Origin: Vibrio cortegadensis
GTDB taxonomy: Bacteria > Pseudomonadota > Gammaproteobacteria > Enterobacterales > Vibrionaceae
Assembly (NCBI RefSeq): GCF_024347395.1
Contig: NZ_AP025472.1
Location: forward strand, 930,001 to 994,000
DNA length: 64,000 nt
Reading direction: 5' to 3'
Shown piece after piece: positions 44,901-53,604 of the stretch. Under the pieces are notes generated by a model. The model was not told the origin of the DNA, ran no database searches, and saw nothing but the letters and a program-made list of their open reading frames with translations. Position numbers and translations under genes: made by a program. The first letter of the stretch is position 1, and every line of letters starts with the position of its first letter.

Positions 44901-44992
44901 CTTTCGATATCAAGATCGAATAGTCGCTGACCATCAACCAAAGCGACACGCAACTCTTCTTTTTGAGTTGCGTTAATTAACATTCTTTTCAT
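41909..44992 (-). CDS. rne: Ribonuclease E
   Basis: This 1027-residue endoribonuclease is the core of the RNA degradosome and matures rRNA and tRNA. The N-terminal half matches E. coli closely: MKRMLINATQKEELRVALVD, the S1 domain (about residues 36-118), catalytic Asp in GGLVVIDFIDM, TSIDINSARAT, and the Zn-link CPRCTGTG near residue 404. The C-terminal half (about 500-1027) is a disordered scaffold. It holds Arg-rich RNA-binding blocks (QRRDRNDQRRR, GQRRRRGRDRK) and Val/Glu/Thr-rich imperfect repeats. Divergent from rluC, with a long structured leader. Confidence 0.98.
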   Translation of the reverse strand: MKRMLINATQKEELRVALVDGQRLFDLDIESPGHESKKANIYKGRITRIEPSLEAAFVDYGAERHGFLPLKEIAREYFPDGYTYQGRPSIKEVLKEGQEVIVQVEKEERGSKGAALTTFVSLAGSYLVLMPNNPRAGGISRRIEGDERTQLKAALSTLELPQGMGLIVRTAGVGKSAEELEWDLNVLLNHWGAIKQASETNQAPFLIHQESNVIVRAIRDYLRRDIGEILIDSNTIFERAQAHIQLIRPDFMNRVKKYDGEVPLFSHYQIESQIESAFQREVRLPSGGSIVIDPTEALTSIDINSARATKGSDIEETALNTNLEAADEIARQLRLRDLGGLVVIDFIDMTPVRHQREVESRLRDAVRLDRARVQIGRISRFGLLEMSRQRLSPSLAEASHHICPRCTGTGVVRDNESLALSVLRLIEEEALKDNTAQVLAVVPVPIASYLLNEKRRSVNHIEKNQGVKITVVPNSDMETPHFEVIRVREGEEFDLLSYLLPQKLDALKEAESKEPVEVDIKPKKIEEPVLKGFAAPAQSAPTPAPAPTPAAKPAKVEVKTDSQPGLFSRFFKALTNFLSSPSEEVKEEVKQEPKQENNRQRRDRNDQRRRNSRDNGNRDNKRRRKPAREEQTEEQGNKANEQQPRQQQNRKPRQDRRNKPKTEVKAPSKLAEQGQQLAAEANAAPSADTNAKRDAKPVEKTAKIKERRQRRKLNKQIRVNGKKPEVEAETQVQAEVQQQKQAVEKVEVEATNDTVQKEEPKQRRNRRSPRHLRASGQRRRRGRDRKPNPFRLRPGGVASPEMAMGKVMPMYVPKPHHHAAPKVEQEVVNTETVEQNAPLGGYAFPETAMGKVIIKREETVEAVVAASVAETKAETVEVEAVVEPVVETTPVVETPAIEETSVAEEATVEQAPIAVVEANTEETKTVETQTVETKVEAPITEVPTVEEKPAVVLEEQPAVSKPVVKAAVKGVKSQAGSAMASAPGPQTLKEIEVVAAPFKAERYQPKGAGSQVARSSASAGMTKPQGY

Positions 44993-45340
44993 TTTAGAAA
45001 TTCTCGTTGTCTTTTCTTTTATTTTGATCTTATCGCTTTATTTCGTTTCTCATGGTGCCTGATCCCACGGCTTTAACGTTGCAACCTCCCGGCTGGAAGG
45101 GATGCTCTAGGGCACTTCAGTCATCATAGGTATGTTGCCTATGATCCGCGATGTGGCGGTGAATACTCAACATGAGTTTACGATGAGTAGAGCGATAAGG
45201 TGACTTAGCTCTTCGTGTCTTACGCCGGTTGCTGCACTGGATACTAAGTTTTCTACTCAATTATTATTGCTTGTCGATAACTGACGAGTACAAAAAACAA
45301 TCAATTAATCAATAGCAGCTGAGAACTATAACAGTGGAGG
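44993..45340 (-). promoter_or_regulatory. Structured 5' leader of rne (candidate RNE5-type autoregulatory element)
   Basis: About 350 nt precede the rne start with several stems. One is a perfect 8-bp hairpin (ATCATAGG 45123-45130 with CCTATGAT 45138-45145). Another is a two-part stem with internal loop (GTGCC and ATCCC at 45055-45066 with GGGAT and GGCAC at 45099-45115). In E. coli, RNase E represses its own mRNA through hairpins hp2/hp3 in a 361-nt leader; equivalence is inferred from position, length and shape. The rest of the gap to rluC (45341-45600) is AT-rich promoter DNA with no other recognised element. Confidence 0.65.
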
Positions 45341-45600
45341 GAATTCACAGCAATCTGCTTTGTTATAAACAGGCAAAATAAATATTTTTAGGTTCTTTTT
45401 TGAGCTGAGTAAGCCTATGTTTATATAGGGTTTAAAGACAATAAACGCACATTTGTGCTAAATAAGGGCTATTTTTATACACAGCTTTTTAGTTCTCATA
45501 AATTTTGATGCAAAAAACAGCAATATTTGGCAGGTTGGTGACAGTAAAAGAGAAGTAAGAAAATGTGATGTGATAGACATTTGAGTGATACAATAGCGGC

Positions 45601-46545
45601 ATGAGTGAAATTAGAACTAAAGTCCAATTTGTCGATATTGACGACGATATGGCTGGTCAACGTATTGATAATTTCTTACGAAACCAACTAAAAAGCATCC
45701 CTAAAAGCATGATTTATCGAATCGTGCGTAAGGGAGAAGTCCGTGTAAATAAGAAGCGAATTAAAGCTGAATATAAGTTAAAAGCTGGAGATATAGTTAG
45801 AATTCCGCCAGTAACGATTGAAGAAAAAACAGAAGACAACGTTCCAAATACCAAATTGAATAAGGTCTCTGAATTAGAGCATGCGATCATCTTCGAAGAT
45901 GATCATATGTTAATTCTGAATAAACCATCTGGTACTGCGGTACATGGCGGAAGTGGTTTAAAGTTTGGTGCAATCGAAGCATTAAGAGCTTTAAGACCTG
46001 ACGCTCGCTTTCTGGAGTTAGTCCACCGTATAGATAGAGACACGTCTGGTGTTTTGTTAGTGGCGAAGAAGCGTTCTGCGTTACGCCACCTGCAAGCACA
46101 GTTTCGTGAAAAAACCGTACAGAAATATTATTTTGCTTTAGTGATGGGCGCTTGGAAATCGAGCTGTAAAGTGGTGAATGCGCCACTGCTTAAAAACGAA
46201 GTAAACAGTATTGTTCGAGTTAACCCAAACGGAAAAGCGTCTGAGACTCGTTTCAAAGTGTTGGAAAAATTTGCAGATGCGACACTTGTGCAAGCGAGCC
46301 CTATTACCGGGCGTACGCACCAAATTCGTGTACATTGCCAATATGCCGGCCACCCAATTGCATGGGATGACCGATATGGCGATCGTCGATTTGATGCCTA
46401 CACCGGTAAGGTTGGTCTCGGCCGTCTGTTTTTGCATGCCGCGAATATTAAATTTGTTCACCCGGGGTCGGATGAAAAGATGGACATCTCGGCACCGATG
46501 GAAAAACGTCTCGAAGAAGCTTTAACGGGGTTGCGACGTTTATGA
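45601..46545 (+). CDS. rluC: 23S rRNA pseudouridine(955/2504/2580) synthase RluC
   Basis: This is a 314-residue RluA-family synthase. An N-terminal S4 RNA-binding domain (about residues 18-75, RIDNFLRNQLKSIPKSMIYRIVRKGEV) precedes the catalytic domain with the Asp in LVHRIDRDTSGVLLVAKKR. ASPITGRTHQIRVHCQYAGHPI follows. Length is close to E. coli RluC (319). It is divergent from rne, the same pairing as in E. coli. Its 3' end overlaps convergent yceF by 6 bp. Confidence 0.96.
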   Translation: MSEIRTKVQFVDIDDDMAGQRIDNFLRNQLKSIPKSMIYRIVRKGEVRVNKKRIKAEYKLKAGDIVRIPPVTIEEKTEDNVPNTKLNKVSELEHAIIFEDDHMLILNKPSGTAVHGGSGLKFGAIEALRALRPDARFLELVHRIDRDTSGVLLVAKKRSALRHLQAQFREKTVQKYYFALVMGAWKSSCKVVNAPLLKNEVNSIVRVNPNGKASETRFKVLEKFADATLVQASPITGRTHQIRVHCQYAGHPIAWDDRYGDRRFDAYTGKVGLGRLFLHAANIKFVHPGSDEKMDISAPMEKRLEEALTGLRRL

Positions 46546-47124
46546 TAAAACGGTGACGCCTTGCTCCTCTAGCATATCGATGAGAGTGATAAGGGGTAAA
46601 CCGATCAGAGCATTTGGATCTTTGCCTTCGAGTTGTTTAAAGAGGGCAATGCCTAGACCTTCGCTCTTGAAGCTTCCAGCACAATAGTAAGGTTGCTCTG
46701 CGTCAACATATGCTTCAATCATTGAACGGCTGAGTTGGCGAAAATGAACGATAAATGTATCGAGCTCAGTAGTGCAATGACCTGTCTCGGTATTCCAGAG
46801 TGAGATGCCGGTATAAAATGTAATACTTTTGCCGCTTTGAGCTTCTAGCTGGGAAATGGCATTTTCTCTGTTGTGCGGTTTACCAACAATTGTATTATTG
46901 ATAACACAGACTTGATCTGAGCCTATGATTAAGCTTGGTTCAGTAACGGAACATGATTTAGCTTTTTCCTCTGACAAGCGCATCACTAAGTCCTGAGGAG
47001 GCTCCTGTGCTAATGGTGTTTCATCGCAATCTGGCTGAGCAGTAATGAAAGGCATAGCTAACTTTGAGAGTAACTGCTGCCTAAATGGTGAAGTAGATGC
47101 CAAAACTAGTTGGTAATTTTTCAT
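46540..47124 (-). CDS. yceF: Maf-family nucleotide pyrophosphatase YceF
   Basis: This is a 194-residue Maf/HAM1-fold enzyme. E. coli YceF hydrolyses 7-methyl-GTP, and this protein shares its signatures: LASTSPFRQQLLSKL, CDETPLAQEPP, IGSDQVCVI and KDPNALIGLPL. It is divergent from yceD by 149 bp and convergent with rluC. The position between rluC and yceD is the same as in E. coli, which supports YceF rather than the paralogue YhdE. Confidence 0.94.
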   Translation of the reverse strand: MKNYQLVLASTSPFRQQLLSKLAMPFITAQPDCDETPLAQEPPQDLVMRLSEEKAKSCSVTEPSLIIGSDQVCVINNTIVGKPHNRENAISQLEAQSGKSITFYTGISLWNTETGHCTTELDTFIVHFRQLSRSMIEAYVDAEQPYYCAGSFKSEGLGIALFKQLEGKDPNALIGLPLITLIDMLEEQGVTVLS

Positions 47125-47273
47125 TTTAATTTACAATTATTTCGAGTTCTTGCTGAAGGATATACGAACTTATGTCCGTCTTCATAACTCTCTTTGCGGG
47201 AAGGGGAGAAAAGTACACTTTTTTCTTCTTTTCCTTTGACTAAATACATTTTGGAAGATAAGATTCGCGCCCT

Positions 47274-47798
47274 ATGCAAAAGGTAAAAATACCGCGCTCG
47301 GTAGACCCGGGTAAAACGGCACAAAAGAGATTGGATTTAGTTGGAGTTATTCAACCTAGTCTTTTTAAACGTTTATCTGAATCTGTTGAAAGCGTAAAAC
47401 GCGACGCGCAAGTCTCATTGTCATTTGGGCTTGATGAACAGCGATTAGTCGTTATCTCTGGTAAAGCTAACGTCGAAGTCGATTTAGAGTGTCAGCGTTG
47501 TAATGAGATTTTCGCACATGAGTGCGAAGTACAATTCACTTGTACTCCCTATTATAGTGAGGAAAGTGAAGAGGAAGCACCGGAAGAGTACGATTTGGTA
47601 GATCTGAACGAGTACGGTGAAGTAGATCTCATACAACTAGTTGAAGACGAGTTCATTCTTGGATTGCCACAAATTGCAATGCATGACGAAGCGAATTGTA
47701 GCGTTAACTCAAATAATATGGTGTTTGGTGATATTCCAGAAGAAATTGTGGAAGAGAAACCGAATCCATTTGATGTTTTAAAAAACTTAAAGAGCTAA
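47274..47798 (+). CDS. yceD: YceD (DUF177), large-subunit rRNA accumulation protein
   Basis: This is a 174-residue protein of the DUF177 family, always upstream of rpmF. It has the CQRCNEIF zinc-like pair and an acidic C-terminal half. The E. coli and plant homologues are needed for normal 23S rRNA accumulation. The first residues (MQKVKIPRSVDPGKTAQKRL) agree with the family start. It heads the yceD-rpmF-plsX-fab operon and is 48 bp upstream of rpmF. Confidence 0.93.
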   Translation: MQKVKIPRSVDPGKTAQKRLDLVGVIQPSLFKRLSESVESVKRDAQVSLSFGLDEQRLVVISGKANVEVDLECQRCNEIFAHECEVQFTCTPYYSEESEEEAPEEYDLVDLNEYGEVDLIQLVEDEFILGLPQIAMHDEANCSVNSNNMVFGDIPEEIVEEKPNPFDVLKNLKS

Positions 47799-47846
47799 CT
47801 TATTTATAGGTAAGTGTTTTTAAGAATTTACATAGGAGTAGGGTCA

Positions 47847-48017
47847 ATGGCCGTACAAAAGAGCAAGAAATCACGTTCAATGCGTGGCATGCGTCGTTCA
47901 CATGATGCACTAACTACAGCTGCACTATCTGTAGACGCAACTTCAGGTGAAACTCACCTACGTCACAACGTGACTGCTGACGGTTTCTACCGTGGCAAAA
48001 AGGTTATCAACAAGTAA
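47847..48017 (+). CDS. rpmF: 50S ribosomal protein L32
   Basis: This is a 56-residue ribosomal protein; MAVQKSKKSRSMRGMRRSHD and the ending GFYRGKKVINK are diagnostic. The ATG at 47847 is preceded by AGGAGTAGGG; an upstream in-frame start would add 11 residues. Its stop codon lies within the plsX SD region, linking ribosome and membrane-lipid gene expression as in E. coli. Confidence 0.98.
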   Translation: MAVQKSKKSRSMRGMRRSHDALTTAALSVDATSGETHLRHNVTADGFYRGKKVINK

Positions 48018-48027
48018 GGTTGATCCT

Positions 48028-49053
48028 TTGCAAAATATAACCGTTGCACTTGATGCAATGGGCGGGGATTTCGGTCCTCGCGTAACAGTGCCTGCCGCCG
48101 TGCAGGCACTGTCGCATTTCCCAGAGCTAAAAGTGGTCCTTATTGGTGATCAAAATACGATCACATCTCAATTATCTTTACTTGATTGTCAGCCTCATTC
48201 TCGTTTGAGTATTAAGCATTGCGATCGAGTGATTTCAAACTCAGAAAAGCCCTCTCTTGCACTTCGAAACAGTGCGGGTAGTTCCATGCGAGTCGCCATT
48301 GATCTGGTTGCTGATGACGAAGCCGACGCATGTGTGAGTGGCGGGAATACTGGCGCCTTGATGGCTCTTTCTCGTTTTCGTCTTAAGCTTCTTCCCGGCA
48401 TCGATCGCCCAGCCCTTGTTTCTGCTCTTCCTACCGCATCAGGAAAAAGAACGTGGATGCTCGATCTAGGCGCGAATGTTTCTAGTGATGCTGATTCTCT
48501 ATTCCAATTTGCCGTAATGGGCAGTGCACTTGCTGAACAGCATTTAGGGACATCTGCGAGAGTCGCGATTCTTAATATTGGTGCTGAAGAAATTAAAGGC
48601 AATGATTTAGTCAAACGTTGTGCCGAAATGTTATCGCAAACACAATCTGTCAATTTTACTGGCTACATTGAAGGTAATCAGCTATTACAAGATAGTGCTG
48701 ATGTCGTAGTATGTGACGGGTTTGTGGGTAATGTTTGCCTAAAAACTTGTGAAGGCACTGCACAACTCTTCATTGATAAATTAAAAACGCACATGATGGC
48801 GTCTACAATTAAAGGCTGGATAGCTAGAAAATTGTTTTCTGAGTTATTTTCTGAATTAAAAACATTGAACCCCGACCAGTATAACGGCGCAAGTTTGCTA
48901 GGATTGCGCGGCATTGTCATTAAAAGTCATGGAAGTGCCGATGTAAGCGCGGTTGTCAACGCGATAGGCGAAGCTTTGCACGAGGTCAAACGACAAGTAC
49001 CAAGCCGTATTAGCGATCGTTTGGAAGCGGTTTTACTCGAGAGGCATTATTAG
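48028..49053 (+). CDS. plsX: Phosphate acyltransferase PlsX
   Basis: PlsX makes acyl-phosphate from acyl-ACP for phospholipid synthesis and acts at the membrane surface. The likely start is TTG at 48028 (reads MQNITVALDAMGGDFGPR), giving 341 residues as in other Vibrio. AAGG spans the rpmF stop codon 9-12 nt upstream. The longer frame from GTG at 47992 would overlap rpmF. Visible are CVSGGNTGALMALSRF, MLDLGANVSSDADSLFQFA and VVCDGFVGNVCLKTCEG. Confidence 0.95.
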   Translation: MQNITVALDAMGGDFGPRVTVPAAVQALSHFPELKVVLIGDQNTITSQLSLLDCQPHSRLSIKHCDRVISNSEKPSLALRNSAGSSMRVAIDLVADDEADACVSGGNTGALMALSRFRLKLLPGIDRPALVSALPTASGKRTWMLDLGANVSSDADSLFQFAVMGSALAEQHLGTSARVAILNIGAEEIKGNDLVKRCAEMLSQTQSVNFTGYIEGNQLLQDSADVVVCDGFVGNVCLKTCEGTAQLFIDKLKTHMMASTIKGWIARKLFSELFSELKTLNPDQYNGASLLGLRGIVIKSHGSADVSAVVNAIGEALHEVKRQVPSRISDRLEAVLLERHY

Positions 49054-49058
49054 TTTTC

Positions 49059-50009
49059 ATGTATAGCAAAATTTTAGGTACTGGCAGCTATCTGCCATCT
49101 AAAGTGCGTACTAACGCAGATTTAGAAAAAATGGTAGACACAACAGATGAGTGGATTGTAACTCGTACTGGTATTAAAGAGCGCCGCATTTCAGCTGATG
49201 ATGAAACTGTTGCGGATATGGCTTTTTTTGCGTCTGAGAAAGCAATAGAAATGGCGGGTATTGATAAAGACGCTATTGATCTGATTATTGTTGCAACAAC
49301 CAGTAGCAGCCACACGTTCCCATCTTCAGCTTGTCAAGTTCAAGGTAAGCTAGGCATTGTCGGTTGTCCGGCATTTGATCTGGCTGCGGCATGTTCTGGG
49401 TTCGTTTATGCATTATCAGTGGCAGATCAACATATCAAATCGGGCATGTGTAAAAATGTCTTGGTTGTCGGTGCTGACGCGCTTTCAAAAACGTGTGATC
49501 CAACAGACCGTTCTACCATCATTCTATTTGGTGATGCGGCAGGCGCTGTCGTCGTTGGTGCGAGTGAAGAGCCTGGAATTCTTTCTACCCATATCTACTC
49601 TGATGGTCGCTTTGGTGAATTACTGAGCCTTGAAGTCCCTGAGCGTGGTGGTGATGTCGATAAATGGCTTCATATGGCGGGTAACGAAGTATTTAAAGTG
49701 GCAGTAACTCAACTTTCGCGTTTAGTTAAAGATACGCTAGCGGCTAATAATATGGATAAATCTGAATTGGATTGGCTTGTACCACATCAAGCGAACTATC
49801 GTATTATTTCCGCAACCGCGAAGAAACTGACGATGTCTTTAGACCAAGTAGTGATGACCCTTGATCGTCACGGTAATACTTCCGCTGCTACGGTACCGAC
49901 TGCGTTAGATGAAGCGGTCAGAGATGGTCGTATTAAGCGTGGACAGACGTTGCTATTAGAAGCATTTGGTGGCGGTTTTACTTGGGGCTCAGCTCTAGTT
50001 AAATTCTAG
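49059..50009 (+). CDS. fabH: 3-oxoacyl-ACP synthase III FabH
   Basis: This 316-residue initiating condensing enzyme joins acetyl-CoA and malonyl-ACP. The Cys-His-Asn triad is visible in AAACSGFVYAL (Cys112 by family numbering), VPHQANYRI (His) and GNTSAATVP (Asn). The start MYSKILGTGSYLPSKVRTNAD lies 5 bp after the plsX stop. Vibrio genomes often carry a second FabH elsewhere; this operon copy is the canonical one. Confidence 0.97.
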   Translation: MYSKILGTGSYLPSKVRTNADLEKMVDTTDEWIVTRTGIKERRISADDETVADMAFFASEKAIEMAGIDKDAIDLIIVATTSSSHTFPSSACQVQGKLGIVGCPAFDLAAACSGFVYALSVADQHIKSGMCKNVLVVGADALSKTCDPTDRSTIILFGDAAGAVVVGASEEPGILSTHIYSDGRFGELLSLEVPERGGDVDKWLHMAGNEVFKVAVTQLSRLVKDTLAANNMDKSELDWLVPHQANYRIISATAKKLTMSLDQVVMTLDRHGNTSAATVPTALDEAVRDGRIKRGQTLLLEAFGGGFTWGSALVKF

Positions 50010-50093
50010 TTAGCATCAAAAAAATTAATAGGTAAAAGTAAGTCACTTTTACCTTTATTGCATTTATATATTGAATTTCTGAAGGTAAATGAA

Positions 50094-51017
50094 ATGAGCA
50101 AATTTGCTATCGTATTTCCAGGTCAAGGTTCACAAGCTCTTGGCATGTTGGCTGATCTTGGCGAAAAGTATGATGTTGTTAAGCAGACTTTTTCAGAAGC
50201 GTCAGATGTGCTTGGTTATGATTTGTGGGCTCTTATTCAAGATGGCCCTGTTGAAAATCTTAACGAGACATTCAGAACTCAACCTGCATTGCTTGCCGCT
50301 TCTGTGGCGATTTGGCGTGTATGGCAAGAACTGGGTTTAGAGCAGCCTGCAAACCTTGCGGGCCATAGCCTAGGTGAATACTCTGCATTAGTGTGTGCTG
50401 GCGTTATCGATTTTAAACAAGCGATCAAGTTAGTTGAACTGCGCGGCCAGCTTATGCAAGAAGCTGTACCCGCTGGCGTTGGTGCAATGTACGCTATCAT
50501 CGGTCTAGGTGATGAAGCGATTGCTAAAGCGTGTGAAGAAGCAGCGCAAGATGAAGTTGTGTCTCCTGTTAACTTTAACTCTCCAGGCCAAGTTGTTATC
50601 GCAGGTAACAAAGCAGCAGTAGAGCGTGCAGGTGTGCTATGTAAAGAAGCAGGCGCAAAGCGTGCACTTCCTTTACCTGTTTCTGTTCCTTCTCACTGTG
50701 CTCTAATGAAACCAGCAGCAGACAAACTAGCTATTGCGCTTGAAGCACTAGAGTTCAACACGCCAGCGCTGCCAGTTATCAACAATGTTGATGTAGCGGC
50801 TGAAACAGATCCTGCAAAAATTAAAGAAGCATTAGTTCGTCAACTTTACAGCCCAGTTCGTTGGACTGAAGGCGTACAAGCGATGAACGAACAAGGTGTT
50901 GAAAAACTTCTTGAGTTAGGCCCTGGTAAAGTTCTTACTGGTCTAACAAAACGAATCGTAAAAACTATGACAGCTGCAGCAGTTAATGATACTGCATCAC
51001 TAGAAGCTGCTAAGTAA
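50094..51017 (+). CDS. fabD: Malonyl-CoA:ACP transacylase FabD
   Basis: This is a 307-residue enzyme that loads malonate onto ACP. The active-site Ser is in LAGHSLGEYSALVCAG; FPGQGSQALGML opens the domain, VPSHCALMKPAA holds the catalytic His, and LELGPGKVLTGL closes it. The ATG at 50094 follows GAAGG; an upstream start at 50058 has no support. Confidence 0.97.
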   Translation: MSKFAIVFPGQGSQALGMLADLGEKYDVVKQTFSEASDVLGYDLWALIQDGPVENLNETFRTQPALLAASVAIWRVWQELGLEQPANLAGHSLGEYSALVCAGVIDFKQAIKLVELRGQLMQEAVPAGVGAMYAIIGLGDEAIAKACEEAAQDEVVSPVNFNSPGQVVIAGNKAAVERAGVLCKEAGAKRALPLPVSVPSHCALMKPAADKLAIALEALEFNTPALPVINNVDVAAETDPAKIKEALVRQLYSPVRWTEGVQAMNEQGVEKLLELGPGKVLTGLTKRIVKTMTAAAVNDTASLEAAK

Positions 51018-51042
51018 ATAACCACTTAATAGAGAAGTTATG

Positions 51043-51777
51043 ATGAATTTAGAAGGCAAAGTTGCACTGGTTACAGGCGCAAGCCGTGGTATCGGTCGTG
51101 CAATCGCTGAACTTTTAGTTGAGCGTGGTGCTAAAGTTATCGGTACTGCTACGTCTGAAGGCGGCGCAGATGCAATCAGTGCGTACCTTGGTGAGAACGG
51201 TAAAGGTCTTGCTCTTAATGTCACTGACGTTGACTCAATTGCTGCTACACTGAAAACCATCAACGATGAATTCGGTGCGATTGACATTCTTGTTAACAAT
51301 GCAGGTATCACTCGTGATAACTTGCTAATGCGTATGAAAGACGATGAATGGAATGACATCATCGATACTAACCTAACGCCTATTTTCCGCATGTCTAAAG
51401 CGGTATTGCGTGGCATGATGAAAAAGCGTCAAGGTCGTATCGTTAACGTCGGTTCTGTTGTTGGTACCATGGGTAACGCTGGTCAAACAAACTATGCCGC
51501 TGCAAAAGCTGGTGTAATTGGTTTTACTAAGTCTATGGCTCGTGAAGTTGCTTCACGCGGTGTAACAGTAAATACCGTTGCACCCGGTTTTATTGAAACA
51601 GATATGACAAAAGCGCTGAATGATGAGCAACGTGCTGCTACACTAGCAAATGTACCAGCAGGTCGTTTAGGTGATCCTCGTGAAATTGCGGAAGCTGTAG
51701 TATTCTTAGCATCTCCAGCGGCAGCATACATCACTGGAGAAACACTTCACGTTAATGGTGGAATGTACATGGTTTAA
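51043..51777 (+). CDS. fabG: 3-oxoacyl-ACP reductase FabG
   Basis: This 244-residue short-chain dehydrogenase reduces 3-ketoacyl-ACP with NADPH. TGASRGIGRAIA binds the cofactor, NNAGITRDNLLMRM and the catalytic Ser (GSVVGTMGNAGQTNYAAAKAG, also Tyr and Lys) are intact. Start ATG at 51043 gives the E. coli length (MNLEGKVALVTG); ATG at 51040 is directly adjacent. Confidence 0.97.
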   Translation: MNLEGKVALVTGASRGIGRAIAELLVERGAKVIGTATSEGGADAISAYLGENGKGLALNVTDVDSIAATLKTINDEFGAIDILVNNAGITRDNLLMRMKDDEWNDIIDTNLTPIFRMSKAVLRGMMKKRQGRIVNVGSVVGTMGNAGQTNYAAAKAGVIGFTKSMAREVASRGVTVNTVAPGFIETDMTKALNDEQRAATLANVPAGRLGDPREIAEAVVFLASPAAAYITGETLHVNGGMYMV

Positions 51778-51859
51778 GTCGTTGCATAAAATTTATGCAT
51801 GATTTAGGTCAAAAATGTATGTATTTTCGGTTAAAATCGCGTAAATTGTGGTTTGACCA

Positions 51860-51880
51860 GCAAGGTCTTCCTTGCAACTT
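51860..51880 (+). other. Small hairpin in the fabG-acpP gap
   Basis: GCAAGG and CCTTGC pair around TCTT, followed by AACTTTT. It may be a weak terminator of fabG or part of the acpP leader. A GCATAA/TTATGC inverted repeat lies at the start of the same 166-bp gap. Confidence 0.45.
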
Positions 51881-51943
51881 TTAAAGTTTTGAATAAACTA
51901 CGGAAAACATCGCATAAAGCGAACTCTGTAAAGGAAAAGAAAA

Positions 51944-52177
51944 ATGAGCAACCTCGAAGAACGCGTAAAAAAAATTATCATCGAACAGCTAGGTGTTGAC
52001 GAAGCAGAAGTTAAAAACGAAGCTTCATTTGTTGACGATCTAGGTGCTGATTCTCTAGACACAGTTGAGCTAGTAATGGCTCTAGAAGAAGAATTCGACA
52101 CTGAGATCCCAGACGAAGAAGCTGAGAAAATCACTACTGTTCAAGCTGCTATCGACTACGTGACCAGCGCTCAGTAA
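51944..52177 (+). CDS. acpP: Acyl carrier protein
   Basis: This is a 77-residue ACP. The phosphopantetheine Ser37 (counting Met1) is in LGADSLDTVELVMALEEEF. SD AAGGAAA precedes the ATG. Highly biased codon use fits its abundance. The 166-bp upstream gap probably holds its own promoter (TTAAAAT near 51831 as -10), as E. coli acpP has. Confidence 0.98.
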   Translation: MSNLEERVKKIIIEQLGVDEAEVKNEASFVDDLGADSLDTVELVMALEEEFDTEIPDEEAEKITTVQAAIDYVTSAQ

Positions 52178-52275
52178 GATTCTCTCCCAGGCGGTCATCT
52201 AGACCGCCTGTGTTTTTTCTAAAGCCTTCTATCCCTCATATAGAACCCTTTCATCAATTCCCGGAGAGTAAAATC

Positions 52276-53517
52276 GTGTCCAAGCGTCGTGTAGTTGTCA
52301 CTGGCATGGGTATGTTGTCACCGGTAGGCAACACTGTAGAATCATCTTGGAAAGCCCTGCTAGCTGGTCAAAGTGGAATCGATAATATCGATCATTTTGA
52401 TGCCACCAATTTCTCAACTCGTTTTGCAGGTCTAGTCAAAGACTTTAACTGCGAAGAGTACATGTCTAAAAAAGATGCACGTAAAATGGATTTGTTTATC
52501 CAATACGGCATCGCAGCAGGAATCCAAGCCTTTAGTGATTCAGGCCTAACCATTACTGAAGAGAATGCACCAAGAGTTGGTGTAGCTATCGGTTCAGGTA
52601 TTGGTGGTTTAGGTTTAATTGAAGCAGGCCATAAAGTGCTTTCGGAAAAAGGTCCTCGTAAAATCAGTCCTTTCTTCGTTCCTTCAACCATCGTAAATAT
52701 GATTGCAGGTCACCTGTCTATCATGAAAGGTTTACGTGGTCCGAACATTGCAATTTCAACAGCTTGTACAACAGGCTTACACAATATCGGTCATGCCGCT
52801 CGTATGATCGCTTATGGTGATGCGGATGCCATGTTAGCGGGTGGTGCTGAAAAAGCATCAACGCCACTTGGTATGGGTGGCTTTGCAGCAGCAAAAGCGC
52901 TCTCTACTCGTAATGACGAACCGCAAAAAGCGTCTCGCCCATGGGATAAAGATCGTGATGGTTTTGTTCTTGGTGATGGTGCTGGCGTGATGGTTGTTGA
53001 AGAGTACGAACACGCAAAAGCTCGTGGTGCTAAAATCTACTGTGAAATCGTTGGCTTTGGTATGTCTGGTGATGCTTATCACATGACGTCTCCAAGTGAA
53101 GACGGCTCTGGTGGTGCACTTGCGATGGAAGCTGCAATGCGTGATGCCGATGTTACGGGTGAGCAGATTGGCTACGTCAATGCTCATGGAACATCAACAC
53201 CAGCGGGTGATGTTGCAGAAGTTAAAGGCATCAAACGAGCACTTGGTGAAGCAGGAACTAAGCAAGTACTAGTCTCTTCTACTAAATCGATGACTGGCCA
53301 CCTATTAGGTGCAGCAGGCTCTGTAGAAGCGATTATTACAGCGTTAACTCTTGTTGATCAAATTGTTCCGCCAACAATCAACCTAGATAATCCTGAAGAT
53401 GATTTAGGTATTGATCTTGTTCCACATACGGCACGTAAAGCAGATCTTACTTATGCTGCGTGTAATTCGTTTGGATTTGGTGGTACAAATGGTTGCTTAA
53501 TCTTCAAAAAGATTTAA
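52276..53517 (+). CDS. fabF: 3-oxoacyl-ACP synthase II FabF
   Basis: This is a 413-residue elongating condensing enzyme important for temperature control of unsaturated fatty acids. The start is GTG at 52276 (GTG TCC AAG CGT) after GGAGAG, matching E. coli length. The Cys-His-His triad is in ISTACTTGLHN, VNAHGTSTPAGD and KSMTGHLLGAAG. An upstream frame start at 52210 has no SD. Confidence 0.97.
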   Translation: MSKRRVVVTGMGMLSPVGNTVESSWKALLAGQSGIDNIDHFDATNFSTRFAGLVKDFNCEEYMSKKDARKMDLFIQYGIAAGIQAFSDSGLTITEENAPRVGVAIGSGIGGLGLIEAGHKVLSEKGPRKISPFFVPSTIVNMIAGHLSIMKGLRGPNIAISTACTTGLHNIGHAARMIAYGDADAMLAGGAEKASTPLGMGGFAAAKALSTRNDEPQKASRPWDKDRDGFVLGDGAGVMVVEEYEHAKARGAKIYCEIVGFGMSGDAYHMTSPSEDGSGGALAMEAAMRDADVTGEQIGYVNAHGTSTPAGDVAEVKGIKRALGEAGTKQVLVSSTKSMTGHLLGAAGSVEAIITALTLVDQIVPPTINLDNPEDDLGIDLVPHTARKADLTYAACNSFGFGGTNGCLIFKKI

Positions 53518-53604
53518 GTTAGCCCAATAGGTCACATTTAGACTTGTTTTCGAACGGCTTGATGCTTAGCATTGAGCCGTTTCTTTGTTTGTGGGATAGC
53601 AAAA

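Noticed and set aside
52858..53187. 109-residue minus-strand frame inside fabF
   Set aside because: Antisense to a clearly intact, conserved enzyme; no start signals.
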